Assembly: GCF_039539005.1 (NCBI RefSeq)
Contig: NZ_BAABCP010000002.1
Span: 434,001 to 498,000 of the forward strand
Length of the DNA: 64,000 bases
Reading direction: 5' to 3'
Origin: Microbacterium soli
GTDB taxonomy: Bacteria; Actinomycetota; Actinomycetes; Actinomycetales; Microbacteriaceae
The first letter of the stretch is position 1. Every line of letters begins with the position of its first letter. A program made the translations under genes and the position numbers. Shown one piece after another: positions 24,964 through 37,954 of this stretch. The notes beneath the pieces were generated by a model that searched no databases, was not told the DNA's origin, and saw only the letters and a list, made by a program, of their open reading frames with translations.

Positions 24964-25761
24964 TCACGTCTGCGGCGCGTCCACGGCGCCTCCGAAGCGC
25001 CGGTCGCGCGACAGGTAGATCTCGATCGCCCGCCACAGCTCCTCGCGGGAGAAGTCCGGCCACAGCGTGTCGAGGAAGACCATCTCGGCGTACGCGGCCT
25101 GCCACAGCAGGAAATTGGAGGTGCGCTGCTCCCCCGAGCTGCGCAGGAACAGGTCCACATCGGGCATGTCGGGCACGTACAGTCGACGACGGATCTGCTT
25201 CTCCGTGATCGCGCTCGGCTTCAGTCGCCCGGCACGGACGTCCTCGGCGAGGGAGCGCATCGCGTCGACGAGCTCGACGCGCCCGCCGTAGTTCACGCAC
25301 ATGGTCAGCGTCAGCACGTCGTTGTCCCGTGTGAGCTGCTCCGCGAACCGCAGCTCCCTGATCACCGATCCCCACAGCCGCGGCCGCCGGCCCGCCCACC
25401 GCACGCGCACGCCCCATTCGTTGAGCTGGTCGCGTCTGCGATGCAGCACGTCACGGTTGTACCCCATCAGGAAGCGGACCTCCTCCGGGGAGCGCGCCCA
25501 GTTCTCCGTCGAGAAGGCGTACACCGACAGGTGCTTCACACCCGCCTGGATGGCCCCGGCGACGACGTCCAGCAGCACCTCCTCGCCGGCCTTGTGACCC
25601 TCGATGCGGTTGAGCCCGCGTCGGTTCGCCCAGCGCCCGTTGCCGTCCATGACGATCGCGACGTGCTCGGGCACGGCGGAGAACTCCGGCGGATGGAGGC
25701 CCGTCCAGTCCAGCGGACGGAACGGCACCGCATCCTTGTGCGTGTAGGGCTTCGGTGTCAC
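24964..25761 (-). CDS. uppS: Undecaprenyl diphosphate synthase (isoprenyl transferase)
   Basis: The 265-residue cis-prenyltransferase adds isopentenyl units to make the C55 lipid carrier for peptidoglycan synthesis. Motifs: [15 protein letters not shown] (catalytic Asp, near residue 36), [14 protein letters not shown], and [15 protein letters not shown] with ELLF-like C-terminal signature [11 protein letters not shown] at 25761 follows AAGGAG and overlaps the recO stop (GTGA), showing coupling to recO. Confidence 0.95.
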   Translation of the reverse strand: MTPKPYTHKDAVPFRPLDWTGLHPPEFSAVPEHVAIVMDGNGRWANRRGLNRIEGHKAGEEVLLDVVAGAIQAGVKHLSVYAFSTENWARSPEEVRFLMGYNRDVLHRRRDQLNEWGVRVRWAGRRPRLWGSVIRELRFAEQLTRDNDVLTLTMCVNYGGRVELVDAMRSLAEDVRAGRLKPSAITEKQIRRRLYVPDMPDVDLFLRSSGEQRTSNFLLWQAAYAEMVFLDTLWPDFSREELWRAIEIYLSRDRRFGGAVDAPQT

Positions 25762-26537
25762 GGTGCTCCTTGTCGTCGAAGCGGGGCCGGACGACCGGGC
25801 GGGAGCGGCCGGTCCGCCCCCGCCACGTGCTCCAGGGAACGGATGCCGCGTTCGAGATGCCACTGCGCGTAGGCGGCGACGGTCCCGGCCGCCGCCGCCG
25901 CGTCAGCGGGGCTCGCCGTGTCCACGGCCTCCCAGTCACCGCTCATGAGCGCGCTCAGCAGAGCGAGCGTCGACGCGGCGATGCGCGGACTGCCGGCGGG
26001 CGCGCATTCGTCGCACACCGCACCCCCCAGCTGCGGACCGAAATGCGCATGCGGGCCGGGGGCTCCGCAGCGCGCGCAGTCATCGAGGGACGGAGCCCAT
26101 CCCGACAGCGCCATGACGCGCAGCAGGTAGGAGTCCAGGATGCTGCGGGGCTCGTGCTCACCGCGCGACAAAGAGCGCAGGCCGCCCACGAGCAGCAGGT
26201 ACTGGGATGCGGTGGCCTCCGCCTCGTTGAGCCTGTCGGCGGTCTCGACCATGGCACTGGCCGCCGTGAACCGCTCGTAGTCCACGACGATGTCCGCTCC
26301 GTAGGCGCCCAGGGAGTCGGCCTGCTGCACGATGTCCAGCGAACGCCCCCGGTACAGCTGCAGGTCGGCGACCATGAAGGGCTCCAGCCGTGCACCGAAC
26401 TTCGAGGAGGTGCGTCGCACGCCCTTCGCCACCGCGCGGATCCTGCCGTTACGCCGTGACAGCAGAGTCACGATGCGGTCAGCCTCGCCCAGTTTGTGGG
26501 TGCGCAGGATCACCGCTTCGTCTCGATAGGTGGGCAC
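25758..26537 (-). CDS. recO: DNA repair protein RecO
   Basis: The 259-residue protein starts at GTG 26537 ([11 protein letters not shown]). It has an OB-fold N-terminus (residues 1-75), helical centre and a zinc site with CARCG and CDEC (near residues 155-185). RecO works with RecR to load RecA on SSB-coated gaps. A GATAAT -10 stands 6 nt before the start. Its stop overlaps uppS. Confidence 0.94.
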   Translation of the reverse strand: MPTYRDEAVILRTHKLGEADRIVTLLSRRNGRIRAVAKGVRRTSSKFGARLEPFMVADLQLYRGRSLDIVQQADSLGAYGADIVVDYERFTAASAMVETADRLNEAEATASQYLLLVGGLRSLSRGEHEPRSILDSYLLRVMALSGWAPSLDDCARCGAPGPHAHFGPQLGGAVCDECAPAGSPRIAASTLALLSALMSGDWEAVDTASPADAAAAAGTVAAYAQWHLERGIRSLEHVAGADRPLPPGRPAPLRRQGAP

Positions 26538-26543
26538 GCAACG

Positions 26544-26549
26544 ATTATC
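26544..26549 (-). promoter_or_regulatory. -10 element of recO
   Basis: GATAAT lies 6 nt upstream of the recO GTG, matching the spacing of leaderless transcripts; it is 5 of 6 to TATAAT. Confidence 0.55.
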
Positions 26550-26632
26550 CCCCGCGCGCGGCCACGTTCGCCTCCGGCTTCCGGCGGCAGCGCCGACTGC
26601 ACCGGCGGAGGGGGCGACGGAGACGGGGACCG

Positions 26633-26658
26633 TCCCGATCATCGAGGACAGATCGGGA
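26633..26658 (-). terminator. Terminator hairpin after leuA
   Basis: TCCCGATC (26633-26640) pairs with GATCGGGA (26651-26658), an 8-base-pair stem with a 10-base loop, 12 nt beyond the leuA stop. There is no T tract, which is usual in actinobacteria. The rest of the leuA-recO gap shows GC-rich repeats but no gene. Confidence 0.55.
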
Positions 26659-26669
26659 TGATCCGTCGA

Positions 26670-28442
<1,773 letters not shown>

Positions 28443-28471
28443 TCAGGAAATGTGCTCAGGCCAACACCAGC

Positions 28472-28511
28472 GCCGCGACGAGAGGGCCCGAAGATCAGGA
28501 CTCGTCACGGC
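28472..28511 (-). promoter_or_regulatory. Attenuator stem in the leuA leader
   Basis: On the transcribed strand GCCGTGACGAG (28511-28501) pairs with CTCGTCGCGGC (28482-28472), an 11-base-pair stem with one G-U and an 18-nt loop. The 5' arm is coding sequence of the leader peptide directly after its four Leu codons, so ribosome position would decide whether the stem forms. A competing weak pairing (GGGCC in the loop with GGCCT downstream) and pairing of UCUUC runs with the leuA ribosome site are possible. Which structure terminates or blocks translation cannot be read by eye. Confidence 0.55.
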
Positions 28512-28542
28512 AGCTAAGAAGAAGCAGACCGCCCAGAGGCAT
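28495..28542 (-). CDS. leuL: Leucine leader peptide of leuA
   Basis: A 15-residue ORF, MPLGGLLLLSCRDES, lies 70 nt upstream of leuA. Five of its residues are Leu, four in a row; three are CTT, a codon that is rare in this high-GC genome, making the ribosome sensitive to Leu-tRNA supply. Such peptides control leucine operons by attenuation. It ends in TGA inside the leader hairpin. A TAGCAT -10 lies 6 nt before its ATG, so it is probably translated as a leaderless message. Confidence 0.8.
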   Translation of the reverse strand: MPLGGLLLLSCRDES

Positions 28543-28548
28543 GCTTCG

Positions 28549-28554
28549 ATGCTA
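28549..28554 (-). promoter_or_regulatory. -10 element of the leuL-leuA transcript
   Basis: TAGCAT (TANNNT) stands 6 nt before the leader-peptide ATG, placing the transcript start at about that ATG. No convincing -35 was found. Confidence 0.5.
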
Positions 28555-28598
28555 ACACCACACTTGGCATTTCGCTCACTGTGCGTCGATCCGCGCGC

Positions 28599-29546
28599 TC
28601 AGGGGATCAGGGCGACCTTGCCGCCGGGGTGCCCGGATGCCAGCATCCGCAGCGCCTGCGGTGCCTGATCCAGCGGATACTCGTGCGCCACCGGCACCTG
28701 AAGCAGACCCTGCTCGGCGAGGGCGACGAGCGGCTCGCGGACCTCGTCGCGGAAACGCGCACTGCCGGGCTGCGAGCCCGAGATGGCGCGGAATCCGTGC
28801 TCGGCTGCGGCAGCGACCGCGACGATGGTGACGATGCGCGCGCGGTCCGGGACCAGCGCCAGCGACACCTCCACGGCCTCGTCCGTCCCGACAGCATCCA
28901 GCGCCGCATCGATGCGCGATGCCCCGCCATCCGCCAGTGCGCGTACGACGCGGCCGTGCAGACCATCGCCGTGCGCGACCGGAGTGCCGCCGAACGCCCG
29001 CACCGCATCGAACCTGCCCGGGCTCGCCGTGCCGATCACACGGATGCCGCGCAGCGCCGCCTGCTGCAGGAGGCTGAGACCCACCGCACCCGACGCGCCG
29101 TGCAGCAGCACGAGGTCCCCCGGCTGCGCGGCGACGACACGCAGCATATCGGCCGCCGTCGTGCCCGCCAGCAGCAGATTCGCCGCCTCCGCATGCGTGA
29201 GGCCGGCGGGCTTGCGCAGCACCGTCTGCGCGGGAACGGTGATCTCCGTCGCGTAGCCGCCGCGGACGCGGAAGGCGACGACCTCGTCGCCGACGGAGGC
29301 CGGCCCCGTCGTGATCTCCGTGCCCGGCCCGGCGGCGGCGAGCAGGCCGGAGACCTCGTAGCCGATCGGCGCGGGAAGCTCGAGCCCCGGGCGCGGGCGC
29401 GCGAGGTGCTTGGCGTCGGCGGGGTTGACGCCCGCCGCGCGGATGCGGATGGTGACCTCCCCCGGGCCGGGTGCGGGCGCCTCGTACTCGACCAGTCGCC
29501 AGTCGTCGGGGCTCCCCCAGCTCCCGGCCACCCAGCGACGGCCCAT
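28599..29546 (-). CDS. NADPH:quinone oxidoreductase-like, zinc-free MDR family
   Basis: The 315-residue protein is a medium-chain dehydrogenase/reductase. It has the GroES-like N-terminal domain and a Rossmann domain with LLHGASGAVGLSLLQQA (near residue 145) that binds NADP(H). The zinc ligands of alcohol dehydrogenases are absent, so it belongs with quinone oxidoreductases; the substrate is unknown. Start overlaps the era stop as TGATG, so it is the last gene of the phoH-ybeY-corC-era operon. Confidence 0.88.
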   Translation of the reverse strand: MGRRWVAGSWGSPDDWRLVEYEAPAPGPGEVTIRIRAAGVNPADAKHLARPRPGLELPAPIGYEVSGLLAAAGPGTEITTGPASVGDEVVAFRVRGGYATEITVPAQTVLRKPAGLTHAEAANLLLAGTTAADMLRVVAAQPGDLVLLHGASGAVGLSLLQQAALRGIRVIGTASPGRFDAVRAFGGTPVAHGDGLHGRVVRALADGGASRIDAALDAVGTDEAVEVSLALVPDRARIVTIVAVAAAAEHGFRAISGSQPGSARFRDEVREPLVALAEQGLLQVPVAHEYPLDQAPQALRMLASGHPGGKVALIP

Positions 29547-30475
29547 CAGAAGCCCAGTCTGCCGAGCTGCTTGGGGTCGCGCTGCCAGTCCTTGGCGACC
29601 CGTACGTGCAGCTTGAGGAACACGCGCGTGCCCACCAGCTCCTCGATCCCGTGCCGGGCCTCGGATCCGACGTCTCGCAGCCGTGAGCCCTTCCTGCCGA
29701 TGATGATGGCCTTCTGGCTGTCCCGCTCGACGACGATCGACGCATACACGTCGGTGAGGTCGCCGTCCTCGCGCGGCTCGATGTCGTCGACCACGACCGC
29801 GATGGAGTGCGGCAGCTCGTCGCGCACGCCCTCCAGCGCCGCCTCGCGGATGACCTCTGCGATGCGGTCGGACAGGGATTCGTCGGTGACCACGCCGTCC
29901 TCGTACAGCCGTGGTCCTTCGGGCATCAGGCCCAGGATCTCATCGGCGAGCACGTGCAGCTGCTCGCGGCCCATCTGCCCCTCATCGACGGCGGACAGCG
30001 GGATGACGGCCGCCCAGTCCTCGCGCAGCGCGTCGACCTCCACGAGGCGCTCGACGACCTCGTCCCGTTCCGCGGCATCCGTCTTGGTGACGATCGCGAC
30101 CTTCTTCGCCCGGGGGTAGCCGTCCAGCGATGCGGCGATACGACGGTCCCCCGGGCCGATCCTCTCCGTCGCCGGCACGCAGAACCCGATGACGTCGACA
30201 TCTCCGAGGACCTGCTCCACGAGGTCGTTCAGCCGCTCGCCGAGGAGGGTCCGCGGCTTGTGGATGCCGGGGGTGTCGACGATCACGAGCTGCCCGCCGG
30301 GGCGGTTCAGGACGCCGCGGATGGCCCGTCTGGTGGTCTGCGGCTTCTCACTGGTGATGGCGATCTTCTCGCCGACCAGCGCGTTGGTGAGCGTGGACTT
30401 GCCGACGTTCGGCCGCCCCACGAAGGTCACGAACCCGCTGCGCGGGACTCCGTCCGCCCGGTCCTGCTCAGTCAT
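29546..30475 (-). CDS. era: GTPase Era
   Basis: The 309-residue GTPase assists 30S assembly by binding the 16S rRNA 3' end. G1 is GRPNVGKST (near residue 20), switch region TTRRAIRG, G3 DTPGIHKP, G4 TKTD (the usual Asn is Thr, common in actinobacteria). The C-terminal KH domain includes IIGRKGSRLRDVG (near 255). It overlaps the corC-like gene by 8 nt. Confidence 0.96.
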   Translation of the reverse strand: MTEQDRADGVPRSGFVTFVGRPNVGKSTLTNALVGEKIAITSEKPQTTRRAIRGVLNRPGGQLVIVDTPGIHKPRTLLGERLNDLVEQVLGDVDVIGFCVPATERIGPGDRRIAASLDGYPRAKKVAIVTKTDAAERDEVVERLVEVDALREDWAAVIPLSAVDEGQMGREQLHVLADEILGLMPEGPRLYEDGVVTDESLSDRIAEVIREAALEGVRDELPHSIAVVVDDIEPREDGDLTDVYASIVVERDSQKAIIIGRKGSRLRDVGSEARHGIEELVGTRVFLKLHVRVAKDWQRDPKQLGRLGF

Positions 30476-31760
30476 CGCCGTCTCCTTCGCCGTCCTTGTC
30501 CGCGCTCTCCTCCGGCACCCGCTCCACGAACACCGTCGCGATGCCGCGGCCGCGGCCGCGTGACGCGCCCCCGGTGAGCACGAGTCCGCCGACGGATGCC
30601 GTGTCGCCGGGCTGCGGGATCCGCCCGAGCGCCTTGCCCAGCAGCCCGCCGATCGAGTCGACCTCCTCGTCCTCGAGCTCGAGGCCGAACAGGTCGCCGA
30701 CGTCCTCCAACGGAAGTCGGGAGTTGACGCGGTAGCGGCCGCCGCCGAGATCGACCACCTCGGCCGGTCCGCGGTCGTACTCGTCGGCGATCTCGCCCAC
30801 CAGCTCCTCGATGAGGTCTTCGAGGGTGACGAGCCCCGAGATCCCGCCGTGCTCGTCGACGACGATGCACACGTGCACGGCGTCGCGCTTCATCTGCTGC
30901 AGCAGCGTCTCGGCGCGCATCGACTCGGGAACGAACACCGCCGGACGCGCGATGGGGCGCACGGGCGCCCCCCGCCACGCGCTCTCGTCGCGGTAGGCGA
31001 ACTGCACGAGGTCCTTCAGGTACAGCACGCCGACGACATCGTCGGCGTCGTCGTCCACGACCGGCATCCGGGAGACGCCGCTGCGCAGGAACAGATCCAT
31101 CGCCTCGGTGGTCACCGCGGCGGCGTCCACCGTCAGCATCTCCGTGCGCGGCACCATCACGGCCCGCACGAACTGATCGGTGAAGTCGAACACGGAGTGG
31201 ATGAGGTCCCTGTCGTCCTCCTCGATGAGGTCGTTCGACGCGGCCTCGTCGACCATGCTCAGCAGCTGCTCCTCGGAGGCGAAACTGCTGCGCCCGACTC
31301 CCGGTGTGACCCTCTGACCCGCCCGCACCAGTGTCTGCGCGAGCGGACCGAGCAGCATCCGCACGCCCCGCGCGGTGGGCGCCCACACGCGCAGCAGTCC
31401 TTCGGCGTGCGCGCGGCCGAAGGAGCGCGGGCTCGCGCCGACGAGGACGAAGGTGATTCCCGTCATCAGCAGCGCCGCAGCGAGCATGGCCCACCAGATG
31501 CTGGGCAGCAGCGCGTCCAGGGCGACGGTCACCAGCACCGCGGCGGTGGTCTCGGCGAGCACGCGCATGAAGGCGACGGCGTTGACGTGCGGGTCGGGAT
31601 CCGCGGCGATGGCACGCAGGGCATCGGCGCTGCGGCCCTGGTCGGCGAGCTCCTCCAGATCGGATCGGGACGTCACCGAGAACGCGGCGTCCACGGCGGC
31701 CATCAGTCCTCCGAAGGCCACCAGCAGCACAGCGGCCGCGAGCAGGAACGCCGGTGTCAT
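30468..31760 (-). CDS. CorC/HlyC-type membrane protein with CBS domains
   Basis: The 430-residue protein has an N-terminal DUF21/CNNM membrane domain with about four membrane segments (residues 1-140), two CBS motifs in the middle (MVPRTEMLTV and VVDEHGGISGLVTLEDL) and a CorC_HlyC C-terminal domain. Members are linked to Mg2+/Co2+ efflux. In many actinobacteria it sits between ybeY and era, as here. ATGA overlap with ybeY. Confidence 0.9.
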   Translation of the reverse strand: MTPAFLLAAAVLLVAFGGLMAAVDAAFSVTSRSDLEELADQGRSADALRAIAADPDPHVNAVAFMRVLAETTAAVLVTVALDALLPSIWWAMLAAALLMTGITFVLVGASPRSFGRAHAEGLLRVWAPTARGVRMLLGPLAQTLVRAGQRVTPGVGRSSFASEEQLLSMVDEAASNDLIEEDDRDLIHSVFDFTDQFVRAVMVPRTEMLTVDAAAVTTEAMDLFLRSGVSRMPVVDDDADDVVGVLYLKDLVQFAYRDESAWRGAPVRPIARPAVFVPESMRAETLLQQMKRDAVHVCIVVDEHGGISGLVTLEDLIEELVGEIADEYDRGPAEVVDLGGGRYRVNSRLPLEDVGDLFGLELEDEEVDSIGGLLGKALGRIPQPGDTASVGGLVLTGGASRGRGRGIATVFVERVPEESADKDGEGDGDD

Positions 31761-32215
31761 CGGTGTCGCTCGGCGCGGGCGAAGTCGTCGATGAGCGACT
31801 TCTGCAGCCCGAACATCTCACGCTCCTCTTCGGGCTCGGCGTGATCGAATCCCAGCAGGTGCAGCAGGCCGTGCGTGGTGAGCAGGATCAGCTCGTCCAT
31901 GAGGCTGTGGCCGGCGGCCTGCGCCTGGGTCTCGGCGACCTGAGGGCACAGCACGATGTCGCCGAGCAGTCCGGCGGGCGTCGGACGGTCGGGACTTCCC
32001 GGTCGCAGCTCGTCCATCGGGAAGCTCAGCACATCGGTGGGGCCGGGTTCGTCCATCCACTGCACGTGGAGGGCCTCCATGGCGCCCTCGTCGACGAGCA
32101 CGATGGCGACCTCGGCGTCCGCGCTGACATGCAGCTGCGCGAGGTTGAAGTCCGTGAGCCGCTGCAGGACGGTCTCATCGATCGTGATGGCCGACTCGTT
32201 GTTGATCTCGATCAT
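31757..32215 (-). CDS. ybeY: Endoribonuclease YbeY (rRNA maturation factor)
   Basis: The 152-residue enzyme has the zinc motif THGLLHLLGFDH near residue 112 with three His and is required for 16S 3' end maturation and 70S quality control. Starts in an ATGA overlap with phoH and ends in one with corC-like. Confidence 0.95.
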   Translation of the reverse strand: MIEINNESAITIDETVLQRLTDFNLAQLHVSADAEVAIVLVDEGAMEALHVQWMDEPGPTDVLSFPMDELRPGSPDRPTPAGLLGDIVLCPQVAETQAQAAGHSLMDELILLTTHGLLHLLGFDHAEPEEEREMFGLQKSLIDDFARAERHR

Positions 32216-33315
32216 TCCAGGCCTCGTCTCGGCATGCGGTCTCTCGGAGTGCCGCGCAGCCCCGAGCGCCGTTCGGCGCGGTTCGCGAACTCGTGCGCCT
32301 GTTCCCGCTCGACGCGGGCGGCGGTGCGCCGCTCGTCATACTCGCTGTACGCGTCGATGATGCGGCCGACCAGGGAGTGCCGGACGACGTCCTCACTGGT
32401 CAGACGCGAGAAGTGGATGTCGTCGACATCGCTGAGCACCCTCGTCACCAGCCGCAGCCCCGATGCGCCCTGCGGCAGGTCGATCTGCGTGATGTCGCCG
32501 GTGACGACCATCTTCGTGCCGAAGCCGAGCCGGGTCAGGAACATCTTCATCTGCTCCGGTGTGGTGTTCTGCGCCTCGTCGAGCACGACGAAGGAGTCGT
32601 TGAGCGTGCGTCCGCGCATGTAGGCGAGCGGCGCGACCTCGATGGTCCCCGTCGCCATGAGGCGCGGCACGATCTCCGGATCCATCATCTCGTTGAGGGC
32701 GTCGTACAGCGGGCGCAGGTACGGGTCGATCTTGTCGGTGAGCGAACCGGGCAGGAACCCCAGCCGCTCCCCCGCCTCGACGGCCGGGCGCGTGAGGATG
32801 ATGCGCTGCACCTCCTTGCGCTGCAGCGCCTGCACGGCCTTGGCCATCGCGAGGTAGGTCTTGCCGGTGCCCGCCGGCCCGATCCCGAACACGATGGTGT
32901 TCTCCTCGATCGCGTCGACGTACTCCTTCTGCCCGAGCGTCTTCGGGCGGATCACCCGCCCGCGGGTGGAGAGGATCGCCTCGCTGAGCACCTCGCTGGG
33001 CCGGATGCCCTCGTCCTGCGCGAGGATGCGCGCCGACCGCTCGACGTCCGAGGGGGCGAGGCTCTGGCCGGAGCGGGTCATCTCCAGGAGCTCCTCGACC
33101 AGCCGCTTGGCGGCCTCGACGTCGGCGTCCGCACCGCCGAGGCTGATCTCGTTGCCCCGGACCAGCACCTGCACGCGCGGGTGCTGCTTCTCCAGCATCC
33201 GCAGCAGTCGGTCCTGCGGTCCGAGCAGCTGCACCATGGCGACGCCGTCGGCGAAGATGCGCTCGGTGCGCTCGGGCTGTGCGGGGAACCGCGGGACGGA
33301 ATCGTCAGAAGCCAA
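32212..33315 (-). CDS. phoH: PhoH-like ATPase
   Basis: The 367-residue protein has a KH-like N-terminal region, Walker A GPAGTGKTYLA (near residue 150), and Walker B VVLDEAQNTTPEQ. It is an RNA helicase-type ATPase, often next to ybeY as here. The 3' end overlaps ybeY; the start overlaps the HIT gene end by 11 nt. Confidence 0.93.
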   Translation of the reverse strand: MASDDSVPRFPAQPERTERIFADGVAMVQLLGPQDRLLRMLEKQHPRVQVLVRGNEISLGGADADVEAAKRLVEELLEMTRSGQSLAPSDVERSARILAQDEGIRPSEVLSEAILSTRGRVIRPKTLGQKEYVDAIEENTIVFGIGPAGTGKTYLAMAKAVQALQRKEVQRIILTRPAVEAGERLGFLPGSLTDKIDPYLRPLYDALNEMMDPEIVPRLMATGTIEVAPLAYMRGRTLNDSFVVLDEAQNTTPEQMKMFLTRLGFGTKMVVTGDITQIDLPQGASGLRLVTRVLSDVDDIHFSRLTSEDVVRHSLVGRIIDAYSEYDERRTAARVEREQAHEFANRAERRSGLRGTPRDRMPRRGLE

Positions 33316-33652
33316 CGAGTCTGCTCTCCTCGATGTTCGCGAGCACGTGGGCGTGCACGTGGAAGACGGACTGGCCGGCGCGGGCGCCGTTGTTGAAGAT
33401 CAGACGATACTCGCCGTCGGCGTGCTCCGTGGCGATCTGCTTGGCCATGGCCACCATCTCCGCCAGCAGACCGGGGTCGCCGGCGGCGAGCTCTGTCACA
33501 TCGCGGTACTGCTCGGTCACAGGGATCACCAGCACGTGCACGGGGGCCTGCGGATTGATGTCGCGGATCGCGAAGACCCGGTCGGTCCGCGCGAGGATCT
33601 CTCCGGGGATCTCCCCGTTCAGGATGCGCGTGAAGATCGAGGGCTCTGTCAT
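33305..33652 (-). CDS. HIT family hydrolase
   Basis: The 115-residue protein has the catalytic HIT motif HVHAHVL near residue 98, so it hydrolyses nucleoside phosphoramidates or related nucleotides. The ATG at 33652 is preferred: it is 7 nt from a TAGACT -10 element. It heads the phoH-ybeY-corC-era run. Confidence 0.93.
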   Translation of the reverse strand: MTEPSIFTRILNGEIPGEILARTDRVFAIRDINPQAPVHVLVIPVTEQYRDVTELAAGDPGLLAEMVAMAKQIATEHADGEYRLIFNNGARAGQSVFHVHAHVLANIEESRLVGF

Positions 33653-33659
33653 GGTGCCC

Positions 33660-33665
33660 AGTCTA
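33660..33665 (-). promoter_or_regulatory. Leaderless-type -10 of the HIT-phoH-ybeY-era operon
   Basis: TAGACT stands 7 nt before the HIT ATG; no ribosome site is needed. Confidence 0.55.
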
Positions 33666-33690
33666 GTGAGCGCGGCTGCGTCGACGTCCG

Positions 33691-34419
33691 TCACCAGCGG
33701 CCGAAGACGCCGGAGAGCACCGCGATCGCCGCGGGGCCGGCCGTCGAGGTGCGCAGCACCGTGTCGCCCAGTCGCACCCGCTCCGCGCCCGCACCCTCGA
33801 GGAGCTCCAGCTCCTCGGGAGCGATGCCGCCCTCCGGCCCGACGACGAGGATGACGTCGCGGCCATCGGGTCGGACGGTGGAGAGCCTGTTCCGCGTCCA
33901 TGGGTCGAGGACCAGCATCCTCGCACCGACGGCCCTCTGCGCCAGACGCGCCGTGGACTCGATCTCCGCCACCTCGGGGACCCACGGCCGATGTGCCTGC
34001 TTGGCCGCCTCGCGGACGATGCTCGCCCAGCGCTCCCGCCCTTTCACGGCCTTGGGTCCCGCCCACCGGGAGATGCTGCGCGCGGCCTGCCAGGGGATGA
34101 TGCCGTCCGCGCCCAGCTCGCAGGCCGCCTGCACGGCGAGCTCGTCACGGTCGCCCTTGGCCAGCGCCTGTGCGAGCAGGATGCGCGTCTCGGGAGCGTC
34201 ATGCCGGCTGCGCGCCCCGATGCGGACGCTGACGCGCGCGGCGGAGACGTCCTCGACGACACCGGACAGCCAGACGCCGCGGCCGTCTCCGAGTGTGACG
34301 CTCTCCCCCACACGCACACGCCGCACCACGGAGGCGTGCTTGGCCTCCGCACCGGTGAGATCGACGAGCTCGCCGACGGCGGCATCCGTGCATCCGGGGA
34401 CGATGAAGTGCAGCGCCAT
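33691..34419 (-). CDS. rsmE: 16S rRNA m3U1498 methyltransferase
   Basis: The 242-residue SPOUT-family enzyme methylates U1498 of 16S rRNA. The C-terminal knot is shown by VGPEGGIAPEE (near residue 190) and RLGDTVLRTSTAGPAA. It is 15 nt downstream of dnaJ. Confidence 0.94.
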   Translation of the reverse strand: MALHFIVPGCTDAAVGELVDLTGAEAKHASVVRRVRVGESVTLGDGRGVWLSGVVEDVSAARVSVRIGARSRHDAPETRILLAQALAKGDRDELAVQAACELGADGIIPWQAARSISRWAGPKAVKGRERWASIVREAAKQAHRPWVPEVAEIESTARLAQRAVGARMLVLDPWTRNRLSTVRPDGRDVILVVGPEGGIAPEELELLEGAGAERVRLGDTVLRTSTAGPAAIAVLSGVFGRW

Positions 34420-34434
34420 GGCGTCCTCGGTCCG

Positions 34435-36631
<2,197 letters not shown>

Positions 36632-36642
36632 CATCCCTCCCG

Positions 36643-36669
36643 CTGGCACTCCAACCTTCCGAGTGCCAA
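36643..36669 (-). promoter_or_regulatory. CIRCE operator for HrcA
   Basis: GGCACTC-N9-GAGTGCC with flanking bases: CTGGCACTC (36643-36651), 9 nt, GAGTGCCAA (36661-36669). It matches CIRCE (TTAGCACTC-N9-GAGTGCTAA) in all but two outer positions on each arm. It overlaps the transcript start, next to a TAGGAT -10 at 36669-36674. Confidence 0.9.
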
Positions 36670-36674
36670 TCCTA
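36669..36674 (-). promoter_or_regulatory. -10 element of hrcA-dnaJ
   Basis: TAGGAT on the - strand touches the CIRCE edge, so HrcA binding would block transcription start. Confidence 0.5.
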
Positions 36675-36712
36675 CCCGCTCGCGAAGCCGAGGAGCCCGG
36701 GAGCGGCGGGTG

Positions 36713-37954
36713 TCAGTCCGTGAGCGCGCGCACGACGGCATCCGCCAGCAGCCGCCCGCGCAGGGTCAGGCGCACCCGCCTGTCGCGCAGCGCGGAGGCC
36801 GGATCGATCAGTCCGTCGGAGATCAGCTCGGCGACGCGCCCACGGTGGCTCTCGGCGATATCGGCGATGGACAGGCCCTCGGCGAGCCTGCTGCGCAGCA
36901 GCACGCGCTCCAGGGTGCGCGCCTGCGCGTCCGGCTGCTCGCGTCCTGCGGCGGGCGACTCCTCGAGCGCGAGGCGCTGTGCGTATGCTGCGGGGTGCTT
37001 CACGTTCCACCAGCGCACCCCCGCGACGTGGCTGTGCGCGCCGGGCCCGAAGCCCCACCAGTCGTATCCCCGCCAGTACGCCAGATTGTGGCGGGATCTG
37101 TGCGGGGAGGGCGTCGCGGAACCGGCGTCCGACCTGGCCCAGTTGCTGACCTCATACCACGAGAACCCCGCGTCGGTCAGCCGCCGATCCGCGCTCTCAT
37201 ACATGTCGGCCTGCAGATCGTCATCGGGAGCGGGCACCTCGCCGCGTCGGATCTGACGGGCCAGCTTCGTGCCGTCCTCGATGATGAGGGCGTAGGCGGA
37301 GATGTGATCGGGTTCCAGCTCCAGTGCGGCCTCCAGCGAGCGCTCCCAGTCCGCAAGCGTCTCGCCGGGCGCGCCGTAGATGAGGTCGACACTCACCGCG
37401 AGCCCCGCGGCGCGCGCGGCCTGCACGGCCGTGCGCACGTTCTCGGGTCGATGGGTGCGATCCAGCGCCGCCAGCACGTGCGGGACGGCGGACTGCATGC
37501 CGATGGAGAGCCGGTTCACGCCGGCCTCGCGCAGCGTGTCGACGACCTCGGGCGTGACGGTGTCGGGGTTCGCCTCAACGGTCACCTCCGCGCCCTCCCG
37601 GATGCCGAACGCACCGGTGGCCGCGTGCAGCATGCGCGCCAGATCGCCGGGGGGCAGCAGCGTGGGCGTGCCCCCTCCGAAGAAGACGGTGTCCATCGGT
37701 CGCAGTGCGCCGACGTCCGTCAGCACGCGGCGGGCGAGATCGATCTCACGGATCAGCGTGTCGGCGTACTCGTCCTGCCGCGCCCCGCGCAGCTCGGTCG
37801 CGGTGTACGTGTTGAAGTCGCAGTAGCCGCATCGGACGCGGCAGAACGGCACATGAAGGTACGCGGAGAACGGCGTCGACGCGTCGACGCGCACGGTGGA
37901 GGGAAGACGACCGTCGGAGGGCGCCGGATCTCCCTCCGGCAACGGCCCGCCCAT
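36713..37954 (-). CDS. hemW: HemW, heme chaperone (radical SAM; coproporphyrinogen oxidase-like)
   Basis: The 413-residue protein has a radical SAM CRVRCGYCDF motif (near residue 38; C-x3-C-x2-C) and GGGTPTLLPPGDL, with EANPDTVT and SIGMQS barrel loops. HemW family proteins were once called HemN; they bind and pass on heme, and lack the N-terminal HemN extras. ATG 37954 overlaps the DUF1990 gene stop (TGATG). Confidence 0.93.
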   Translation of the reverse strand: MGGPLPEGDPAPSDGRLPSTVRVDASTPFSAYLHVPFCRVRCGYCDFNTYTATELRGARQDEYADTLIREIDLARRVLTDVGALRPMDTVFFGGGTPTLLPPGDLARMLHAATGAFGIREGAEVTVEANPDTVTPEVVDTLREAGVNRLSIGMQSAVPHVLAALDRTHRPENVRTAVQAARAAGLAVSVDLIYGAPGETLADWERSLEAALELEPDHISAYALIIEDGTKLARQIRRGEVPAPDDDLQADMYESADRRLTDAGFSWYEVSNWARSDAGSATPSPHRSRHNLAYWRGYDWWGFGPGAHSHVAGVRWWNVKHPAAYAQRLALEESPAAGREQPDAQARTLERVLLRSRLAEGLSIADIAESHRGRVAELISDGLIDPASALRDRRVRLTLRGRLLADAVVRALTD

